A stretch of 63,924 bases of DNA, taken from positions 1 through 63,924 of the forward strand of contig JALHNX010000004.1 in the NCBI GenBank assembly GCA_022843305.1, written 5' to 3'. The position numbers were made by a program, and so were the translations under genes. How positions within the stretch are numbered: position 1 is the first letter of the stretch; each line of letters starts with the position of its first letter. Shown here piece by piece: positions 57,644 to 63,924 of the stretch. The stretch is from Pyrinomonadaceae bacterium. GTDB lineage: Bacteria > Acidobacteriota > Blastocatellia > Pyrinomonadales > Pyrinomonadaceae. The notes under the pieces were generated by a model, which worked only from the letters and a program-made list of their open reading frames with translations, did not search any database and was not told where the DNA came from.

Positions 57644-60600
57644 TTAGAATTCAAGCCGACCCGCAAATTGGATAATTCGCGGTGAAAAGCCTGAACCGAT
57701 ACGACCAAAATTGGTGCTGTTAATATTTCCGTTAGCCGGGAAATTTCCGACAAAGAAGTTTACATTGTTCAGAACATTGAAAGCTTCTCCGCGAACCTGG
57801 AAGCGGACCCGTTCGGTAATTCTGAAATTCTTCATCAACGAAGCATCCCAGTTCAAGAAGAACGGACCGTTCCATTGATTACGAGCCATTGAACCGGTTT
57901 GTCCCGGCGCATTGTTAAAGAACGCCTGACCGGCAAACGCGGCGGTTCCGAAACCTTCCGCACCGCGTCCGCTGCCGAGAGCCGAACAATTTCCTGCAGC
58001 AAGATTTGTCTGATTGATATTAATCGCCGCCGGATTGATAAAAAAGACTCCGCACGGTGTTCTGAAAATACCGATCAAGTTCGCAATTTCATCGTTGGTT
58101 AAGTTAGAACTAGCCGTTTGTCTTCCCGAACGACCCGCACGATTAAGTGTTCCGCGCGGATCGGTGATTGAAAACGGCGCACCGGAAGAAACACGAACAA
58201 TAGATGTAAACTGCCATCCTCCGAGGAAGAAATCAACGATACCGCCTTGATTCAAGAATCGCCTGTTTTTACCGATCGGCAATTCATAAATGGTATTAAA
58301 GTTGAAAACATGCTGCGTATCGAAATCCGCACGGGCATACTCGTTTTGCTGATTCGCATTGTCAATAAGCGGATCAAAACGTGTTTGTCCGACACCGCTC
58401 GAATCCGTTAACGCTTTTTGCAGGGTGTAATTTGCCTGGAAGTAGAACCCGCCCGAGAAACGACGGCGAACTTCCATTTGGAGCGAGTCGTAACGAGACT
58501 TGGAAAAATTACCGAGCAGGTCAACTACGCCCGTATTCGGATTCGCCAGAAATAATGAACTTACACCCGGAAAAAGACCCGGGTTGGTAACATACAAAAA
58601 GGCTAAATCAGCAGGAATACCGCTAAAGATCTGGCTTCTGACAGTTGCATTTGTTAGAAGACCGCCATTCGGTAAAGTCGGCAAAAGCGTTAATTGAACA
58701 CAGCCGGGATTGGGAAAGCAGTTCGGGTTTCCGGTTGCTCCGCCCGTCGCCACCATATTGGCTCGCGCACGAAGAAAATCTGCCAAAAATCCATTTGGTT
58801 GGATAATGACTTGGTTAAAATCCAAACCGCGAACTAAATTGTCGCTACGACTTCCGACATAACGGATTTCTAAAGCCATTTTCCCGGGAAGTTCGCGTTG
58901 TATGCCGATGTTATATTGCATCAAACTCGGAACTTGGAGGTCCGGGTCAATTGCAAAAACAGTTCCGAAGTTTCCGGCTAACGCATTGTTTTGGGCGTAA
59001 GTGCGCGGAACCTGGAAGACCGGCGTGGCTATCGGGTTAGCGAACGTGCTTAAACGTTGATTTAAGTTTGTAGCAGAAACGCCTTGTGTTAAACCCTGGT
59101 TGCCGGCTAAAGCGTTGTCCGCCGCGCGGACAAATTCATCATTTACATAATTGATGCTGAATCCGCCGCGAAGAACGGTTTTGCCTTCGCCGGGGAATAG
59201 GGATTTCAGAAAATTATTCCTGAAATTCGGCGACCAAGCAACACTGACGTTCGGCGCAATATTGTTTCTATCCGGTTTAAAGAAACGGTTATCGCCGACA
59301 TTGGTGCCGACAAAATTGTAAGTTCCAATCGGATTAAGAATCGTCGACCGAATATCGCTATTTGAACCGATAACCGGCTCAAGCGCCAGTCCATTGGGTT
59401 CGCGAATCGGCGTAAACAACTCGTAACGAAGACCGAAATTTAAGGTTAAGTTCGGTTTTACACGCCATTGGTCGCCTAAATATAATGAATAATGCTCATA
59501 GTGCAGACGACGATTCGGTAATGTATCGGGTTGAAATCCGCTTGTTTGATCAACCACATTAAATGATTGGGCAGCACTGCTGACAATACCGCCAAGCAAT
59601 GCCAAAAGTGAATTTGCCGTTCCTAACTGCGCCGCCGAAATTCCGCCGGGAAATGACGCGGCGGTCAACTGCTGCGTACTCGCATTAGTTCCGAGCGTCA
59701 CTGTCGGAATTGTTGAATTCGCAAACGCCGGCGGTCCAAAAGGATTGACGCGAAACCACTGCGCTTGTCCGCCAAACCGGATCGAATGATCTCTCCAGGT
59801 ATAAACTGCGTTATCCTGAAGATTCCAAATCGCCGTGTTGCGTCCCTGCGTCTGGAATGTAGATTCGGGACTGCTGACCAAAGGAATGGAAAGAAAGAAA
59901 TTAGTTGGCTGATTGTTGCGATCAAAGTTCGGACGGCTGAGCTGGACAGCGCCGCGAAGTTCGTTGGTGAAATTTCCGCCCGGTGTCCAGCGCCAAGCCG
60001 TATTTGATGTATAAGTTTTGGCGATTTGAAAACCGAAAGGAACATCGCTGTATCCGCCGTTATCAACGTCGGGACGCAGTAAAAATTCGTCTCTCCACGA
60101 GTAGATCGTGCTGAACGAATGCTGCGCATTGGCATCGAAATCAAAACGAGTTGTAATCGCTTCGCGGTCTTGATTTTGCTTTTGACTGAAGCTGTAGCCG
60201 ATAGTGTTTCTGGTATCTCCGACCAACGCATTGTTACCCGTCGGCAGATTTGCCAGAATGCGGCTTTGAACCAGCGGGTCAATTCCCGTGATCGGCGTAC
60301 CGCCGGTCGGGACTTGCTGCGTGGCGGTAAAAATATTGATTGTCCGAAGAGCTCCGGTATTATCAATATACGTAAAAACACCGGTGCGCGCATCCGGGCG
60401 TAAAACAGTCCGCGTGACATTCGTTGACTGCCGCAATCGGAAACCTTCGTATGATCCGAAAAAGAAAAGTTTGTTTTTCAGAATCGGTCCGCGGAAATTG
60501 CCCCCGAATTGATTGCGGTTCAGGAACGGACGCTCAATCCGGCTCAAATTGTTGAAGAATGAATTGGCGGCAAACTCGGAGTTGCGATTGTATATGAAAA

Positions 60601-61330
60601 GCACCCCGCTAAAATCATTCGAGCCGCGCGGCGTTACAAGTTGAACCTGCGAAGCGCCGTATCCCTGCTCAACACCGGCGTTTTGGTTAGTAAGCGTAAA
60701 TTCGCCGACATCGTCAACACTGGGACGATCCGGAATAAAATCTGTCGCGTTTGCACGGATGAAATTATCCTGAACGTTCAAACCGTCACGAGTAATATTC
60801 GTAAATGACGAACGCTGACCGTTAATAACGGTATTGGTTGCGCCGTTTGAGGACGTTCCGGCTTGCAAGTTGATTAACGAAAGCGGGTTTCGACCGTTCA
60901 ACGGCAATTCCGTAATTTGACGACCGCTAACCGTCGTAGTGATTTCGCCCGACGAGCTGTTGAGTAAATCGGCTCCGGCTGTTACTTCGACAGTTTCGGC
61001 AATGTCGCCCGCCTCAAGTGTCGCATTAAGAGTATAAGTTTGCCCGATGTCGATTTTTACATCGTTATAAACTTTTGTCTTGCGACCTGGGGATGTAATT
61101 CTGACATTATAAGTACCAACTTCCAATTGCGGAACGCTCAAAGAGCCATCATCACTGGTGATAATAGTTCTTTCTCTTCCGAATTGATTGTCGGTTATAA
61201 CAACGGTCGCGCCTGGAATTACGCCGCCCGGGTCTGACACATTAACAATTAAGTTACCTGTGTTCGATTGAGCCGAACCAACGACAGAAAAGGCTAAAAC
61301 CGCTAAAAAAGAGAGAAAAAATCTTTTCAT
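57644..61330 (-). CDS. Oar-like TonB-dependent outer-membrane receptor
   Basis: A 1228-residue outer-membrane protein. Signal peptide 1-20 ends GSAQ; an N-terminal carboxypeptidase-regulatory-like beta-sandwich (about 22-105, GNLIVNVSDPGGVIPGATVVITD) is followed by a plug domain (ITTTVSGRQITELPLNGRNPLSLINLQAG) and a large beta-barrel that ends in the C-terminal Phe expected for BAM insertion (FAGRLEF). The layout matches Oar of Myxococcus and the SusC-like receptors expanded in Acidobacteriota. Start chosen by the strong AGGAGGAG site upstream of ATG 61330. Substrate unknown. Confidence 0.95.
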   Translation of the reverse strand: MKRFFLSFLAVLAFSVVGSAQSNTGNLIVNVSDPGGVIPGATVVITDNQFGRERTIITSDDGSLSVPQLEVGTYNVRITSPGRKTKVYNDVKIDIGQTYTLNATLEAGDIAETVEVTAGADLLNSSSGEITTTVSGRQITELPLNGRNPLSLINLQAGTSSNGATNTVINGQRSSFTNITRDGLNVQDNFIRANATDFIPDRPSVDDVGEFTLTNQNAGVEQGYGASQVQLVTPRGSNDFSGVLFIYNRNSEFAANSFFNNLSRIERPFLNRNQFGGNFRGPILKNKLFFFGSYEGFRLRQSTNVTRTVLRPDARTGVFTYIDNTGALRTINIFTATQQVPTGGTPITGIDPLVQSRILANLPTGNNALVGDTRNTIGYSFSQKQNQDREAITTRFDFDANAQHSFSTIYSWRDEFLLRPDVDNGGYSDVPFGFQIAKTYTSNTAWRWTPGGNFTNELRGAVQLSRPNFDRNNQPTNFFLSIPLVSSPESTFQTQGRNTAIWNLQDNAVYTWRDHSIRFGGQAQWFRVNPFGPPAFANSTIPTVTLGTNASTQQLTAASFPGGISAAQLGTANSLLALLGGIVSSAAQSFNVVDQTSGFQPDTLPNRRLHYEHYSLYLGDQWRVKPNLTLNFGLRYELFTPIREPNGLALEPVIGSNSDIRSTILNPIGTYNFVGTNVGDNRFFKPDRNNIAPNVSVAWSPNFRNNFLKSLFPGEGKTVLRGGFSINYVNDEFVRAADNALAGNQGLTQGVSATNLNQRLSTFANPIATPVFQVPRTYAQNNALAGNFGTVFAIDPDLQVPSLMQYNIGIQRELPGKMALEIRYVGSRSDNLVRGLDFNQVIIQPNGFLADFLRARANMVATGGATGNPNCFPNPGCVQLTLLPTLPNGGLLTNATVRSQIFSGIPADLAFLYVTNPGLFPGVSSLFLANPNTGVVDLLGNFSKSRYDSLQMEVRRRFSGGFYFQANYTLQKALTDSSGVGQTRFDPLIDNANQQNEYARADFDTQHVFNFNTIYELPIGKNRRFLNQGGIVDFFLGGWQFTSIVRVSSGAPFSITDPRGTLNRAGRSGRQTASSNLTNDEIANLIGIFRTPCGVFFINPAAININQTNLAAGNCSALGSGRGAEGFGTAAFAGQAFFNNAPGQTGSMARNQWNGPFFLNWDASLMKNFRITERVRFQVRGEAFNVLNNVNFFVGNFPANGNINSTNFGRIGSGFSPRIIQFAGRLEF

Positions 61331-61402
61331 GCTACTCCTCCTAAATTTTGTTTGTAAAATTCTTAAATTATTAAGACAGGTAAAAGCTAATGGATAAATG
61401 CA

Positions 61403-61417
61403 ACAATTATTATGCCA
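61403..61417 (-). promoter_or_regulatory. Candidate sigma-54 promoter of the TonB-dependent receptor
   Basis: Minus strand TGGCATAATAATTGT has the -24 TGGCA and -12 TTG elements with correct spacing (ideal -12 is TTGC; here TTGT). It lies about 73 bp from the receptor ATG, with a sigma-54 activator gene next upstream. The rest of the 329-bp spacer (61331-61659) holds A/T-rich runs and a small GAGAG...CTCTC hairpin, no gene. Confidence 0.45.
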
Positions 61418-61659
61418 CGTCTTGTCAGTAAAACAGAAGTCTAGTCGTTGCAGCAATTTAATCCCAAAAAAAGCGCACTTTTTTTAAGGAAAATGGTTTT
61501 TTTTTACAAAATTTTGAATTTGTATGTAATTTTTTGTAAAGTTTACCAGCGCAAGGGAGTCTTGTAAACCCGGATTTTTGAACTTATAAAGACAACTTTA
61601 AGAAAAGAGAGCTAAAACTCTCCCGCAACGTATATTCGAACTTCTGAAAATTTTAATCC

Positions 61660-63069
61660 TTAAACCCTCGGCATAATATTGTAAGTTTTTATTTTCGAGT
61701 TTAAGGTTGTTGCGTTTAAGCCTAAAAGCCGCGCCGCGCGCGATTGATGTCCGCCGGTCTGGTCAAGTGCGCGGCGAATCAAATCTATTTCGAATTTCTT
61801 TACTTCATCGTAAAAATTCACGCCGCGCGCGATGTCAATATCCGCAGAAAAACCTTCGGTTTCCCGGATCATTTCATAGGCAAGTTCGGGATCGCGAACT
61901 TCGGGACGCAGACATTCGACCGTGATTTCATCGGTCGGCGCGATCACAACCGCGCGTTCGATAATATTTTCGAGTTCGCGGACATTGCCCGGATAATAGT
62001 AATTTTCGAGCAAAGACAAAACTTCCGGCGAAAGATTTTCCGAAATTTCGCGGAAATTTTCCTCGTTGTATTTGCGGATAAAAAACTTCACGAGCGGCAA
62101 AACATCTTCCTTGCGGTCACGCAGCGGCGGAAGCTCGACGGGAACAACCGACAGCCGGTAATACAAATCTTCGCGGAACGTGCCGTTGCGGACGGCTTCC
62201 TTCAAATCAATATTCGTCGCCGCGATGATGCGCACGTTAACTTTGACCGGAGTCGTTTCGCCGAGCGGCGTAAATTCGCGTTCCTGAATGACGCGCAGCA
62301 GCCGAACCTGCGTTTCGGGACGAAGATCGCCGATTTCATCGAGAAAGATCGAACCGCCGTCGGCAACTTCAAACAAACCTTTTTTGGCGGCGACCGCGCC
62401 CGTAAACGCGCCTTTCGTATGTCCGAAAAGTTCGGATTCAAGCAATTCCGACGGAATATTCGAGCAATTAACCGGAACAAACGGCTCATCGGCACGCGGG
62501 CTGGCTTCGTGAATCGCTTTCGCGACAAGCTCTTTTCCCGTTCCCGATTCGCCCGTGATCAAAACCGTCGAACGCGCCGGCGCGACGCGTTCGACAAGCC
62601 GGAAAACATTTTCCATTATTTCGGAACGCCCGATAAAGCCTTCGCGTTTAACCGACTTTGCCATCGCCTGCCGCAAAACGACGCGCTCTTCTTCCTTGCG
62701 TTGCGCCTTGATGCCGCGCCCGACAAGCGCGAGAATCTGTTCGTTTTGAAAAGGTTTGCGGATACAGCCTTCCGCGCCTTTTTCCCACGCGGAAATCGCC
62801 GTGTCGAACGTCGCGTAAGCCGTAATCATCAAAACATATGCGTTGGCATCCATCTTGATAATTTCCTGCAAAGCCGTCAGTCCGCCCATTCCGGGCATCG
62901 AAACGTCCATCAAAACGACCTCATACGGTTTCTGCGCGTAGGCTTCGACGGCTTCTTCACCCGTTTTCGCCAAATCAACTTTATACCCGGCGGTGGAAAT
63001 AATCGTTTCCAACACATCGCGCATTATTTCCTCATCATCACAAATTAAAACCGAACCCTTTTTACCCAT
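61660..63069 (-). CDS. NtrC-family sigma-54-dependent response regulator
   Basis: A 469-residue activator. Receiver domain 1-120 has the acidic pair (DDE, 11-13) and Asp55 (VLMDVSMPGMGG). The AAA+ domain (145-380) has Walker A GESGTGKE, the sigma-54 contact loop GAFTGA (220-225) and Walker B SIFLDEIGDL. The C-terminal Fis-type helix-turn-helix is QSRAARLLGLNATTLNSKI. It activates transcription from -24/-12 promoters; the adjacent receptor gene carries a candidate one. No histidine kinase gene is next to it, so its partner is elsewhere. Confidence 0.96.
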   Translation of the reverse strand: MGKKGSVLICDDEEIMRDVLETIISTAGYKVDLAKTGEEAVEAYAQKPYEVVLMDVSMPGMGGLTALQEIIKMDANAYVLMITAYATFDTAISAWEKGAEGCIRKPFQNEQILALVGRGIKAQRKEEERVVLRQAMAKSVKREGFIGRSEIMENVFRLVERVAPARSTVLITGESGTGKELVAKAIHEASPRADEPFVPVNCSNIPSELLESELFGHTKGAFTGAVAAKKGLFEVADGGSIFLDEIGDLRPETQVRLLRVIQEREFTPLGETTPVKVNVRIIAATNIDLKEAVRNGTFREDLYYRLSVVPVELPPLRDRKEDVLPLVKFFIRKYNEENFREISENLSPEVLSLLENYYYPGNVRELENIIERAVVIAPTDEITVECLRPEVRDPELAYEMIRETEGFSADIDIARGVNFYDEVKKFEIDLIRRALDQTGGHQSRAARLLGLNATTLNSKIKTYNIMPRV

Positions 63070-63080
63070 AACTTTATATA

Positions 63081-63196
63081 AGAATACAGAAATCAGAATA
63101 CAGAAGTCAGAATGTTTTGAAAACCGGACAAAAATGTAACTGATTTATAGCAATTGATTTTCTTCTGTCTTCTGACTACTGTATTCTGTCTTCTGA
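63081..63196. repeat. Word-type inverted repeat (CAGAAT)
   Basis: AGAATACAGAAATCAGAATA on the left is answered by TATTCTGTCTTCTGA and similar words on the right (63161-63195). It fills the divergent spacer between the activator and the methyltransferase. Confidence 0.9.
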
Positions 63197-63199
63197 AAA

Positions 63200-63790
63200 A
63201 TGATTTACGACCGCATCGCCAAAGGCTACGACAAAGCGCTCGCGCCTTTCGAGAAAAGATTTTTGTCCCGTTGGCGCAGGGAAACTTTGTCCTTTCTGCC
63301 CGAAAACGCCCGGATTCTGGAAATCGGCGCGGGAACGGGCGCGAATTTCAAATTTTACCCGAAACAAACCCGCGCCGTCGCATCGGAAATCTCAATCAAA
63401 ATGCTCAGATTGGCACGAAATAAAACGAATCAAATCCAACTCGTTCAAGCAAATGCCGAAACTTTACCGTTTGCCGCAAATTCTTTTGATGCCGCTTTTG
63501 CGACTTTGGTTTTTTGCTCGATTCCAAATCCTTCAAATGCCTTTGCCGAATTGCGGCGAATCGTCAAACCAAACGGCAAAATCGTTTTGCTTGAACACGT
63601 TCGCCCGAAAGGCTTGTCCGGTTACGTTTTTGATTTTTTGAATATTTTTACCGTTCCTTTAATGGAAGATCATTTCAACCGCCAAACTGCCAAGCTCGCC
63701 GAAAACTCAGGTTTGAAAATTTTGGAAGTTAAACAAAAAGCCTTCGGAATCGTCAATTTAATCATCTGCGAAAATGATAAAAAGAGCTAA
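63200..63790 (+). CDS. Class I SAM-dependent methyltransferase (UbiE/PmtA-like)
   Basis: A 196-residue methyltransferase. SAM motif I is ILEIGAGTGANFKFYP, motif II SEISIKMLRLAR, and post-I FAANSFDAAFATLVFCSIPNP with the conserved VLLEHVRP. The MIYDRIAKGYDKALAPFEK start and the HVRPKGLSG segment suggest the branch acting on phospholipids or quinone precursors (phosphatidylethanolamine N-methyltransferase or UbiE-like); substrate not certain. The stop codon lies in a 34-bp perfect palindrome. Confidence 0.88.
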   Translation: MIYDRIAKGYDKALAPFEKRFLSRWRRETLSFLPENARILEIGAGTGANFKFYPKQTRAVASEISIKMLRLARNKTNQIQLVQANAETLPFAANSFDAAFATLVFCSIPNPSNAFAELRRIVKPNGKIVLLEHVRPKGLSGYVFDFLNIFTVPLMEDHFNRQTAKLAENSGLKILEVKQKAFGIVNLIICENDKKS

Positions 63791-63816
63791 ATCATCGAAT
63801 TCGATGATTTAGCTCT
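63783..63816. terminator. Perfect 34-bp palindrome at the end of the methyltransferase gene
   Basis: AGAGCTAAATCATCGAA and its exact complement meet at AATT (63783-63816). The stop codon (63788-63790) is within the left arm. No T-run follows, so it could be a terminator or a processing hairpin. Confidence 0.5.
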
Positions 63817-63835
63817 CCGGTTTAGCTGAAAAGAA

Positions 63836-63924
63836 TTAAGGGACAAAAGCGGCAGGGGCGGGTTGGTCGCCCGCCGCACCGAAGCCGGCGATCAGCAAGC
63901 CCTGCGTCGAACGCTGGATATACC
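63836..63924 (-). CDS. C-terminal end of a gene entering from the right edge
   Basis: A leftward open frame ends at TAA (63838-63836). The last 28 residues read YIQRSTQGLLIAGFGAAGDQ followed by PAPAAFVP. The Ala/Pro/Gly-rich tail would fit a secreted or repeat protein, but nothing diagnostic is present. It faces the methyltransferase gene across the palindrome. Confidence 0.5.
   Translation of the reverse strand, partial: YIQRSTQGLLIAGFGAAGDQPAPAAFVP

Noticed and set aside
61744-63048. 434-residue open frame on the plus strand
   Set aside because: It lies exactly antisense to the NtrC-family regulator, is Phe/Arg-rich with no domain, and follows from the codon bias of the real gene.

Overview
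This window is a 64-kb chromosomal segment of a Gram-negative bacterium, most likely an Acidobacteriota member of the Blastocatellia/Pyrinomonas type. The placement is an inference from gene content, not from rRNA. It rests on an Oar-like TonB-dependent receptor with an N-terminal carboxypeptidase-regulatory domain, a beta-propeller (Reg_prop) hybrid-length sensor kinase, a CarD/CdnL regulator, zinc-ribbon membrane proteins, many secreted proteins ending their signal peptides in A-Q, and moderate G+C. I found about 65 protein genes, no rRNA, no tRNA and no CRISPR array.

Layout. 0-9 kb: sensor kinase and response regulator, rarA, a DmpA-type peptidase, a 29-residue repeat protein, a REP-associated transposase (RAYT) boxed by its own REP sequences, yceH and an RNase D-like exonuclease. 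9.3-12.6 kb: an AT-richer leftward operon (HNH nuclease with an apparent phosphorothioate-DNA-binding N-terminus, GNAT-like protein, 87-residue unknown, ImmA/IrrE-type protease) next to a 200-bp palindromic element. This is the best candidate for an uncharacterised defence or toxin-type module. 13-27 kb: a secreted hydrolase, thioesterase, CstA and DASS transporters, aspS, hsp20, and an ABC/MFP exporter operon. 27-33.6 kb: a leftward run of housekeeping genes (cdsA, uppS, truA, pyrE) with small genes inserted, then dnaQ-like and queF.

33.6-41.6 kb: carD, then the phoU-phoB-phoR phosphate-signalling operon with a readable three-repeat Pho box overlapping its promoter, followed by sixA, a CBS protein, ppx/gppA, mscL and the 5-formyl-THF ligase gene. 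Phosphate sensing, phosphohistidine and polyphosphate functions are thus clustered. 41.7-50.6 kb: a LytS/LytTR two-component pair, a Tat-exported HisC-like aminotransferase, phosphotransferase and HAD genes, a broken antitoxin gene, mnmA and a KamB/NpmA-like 16S rRNA methyltransferase homologue. 50.6-57.4 kb: a MoxR/DUF4350/DUF4129 cluster without the usual DUF58 gene. 57.6-63.9 kb: the large TonB-dependent receptor, a sigma-54 activator beside it, a methyltransferase, and the end of a further gene.

The most striking non-coding feature is the density of repeats between genes. There are at least three REP/REPIN-like families. One is a 126-185-bp element present three times that attaches itself to gene 3' ends and in one case supplies the last codons of cstA. 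There are also about 18 spacers built from short words repeated on one side and reverse-complemented on the other. Several of these overlap start or stop codons.
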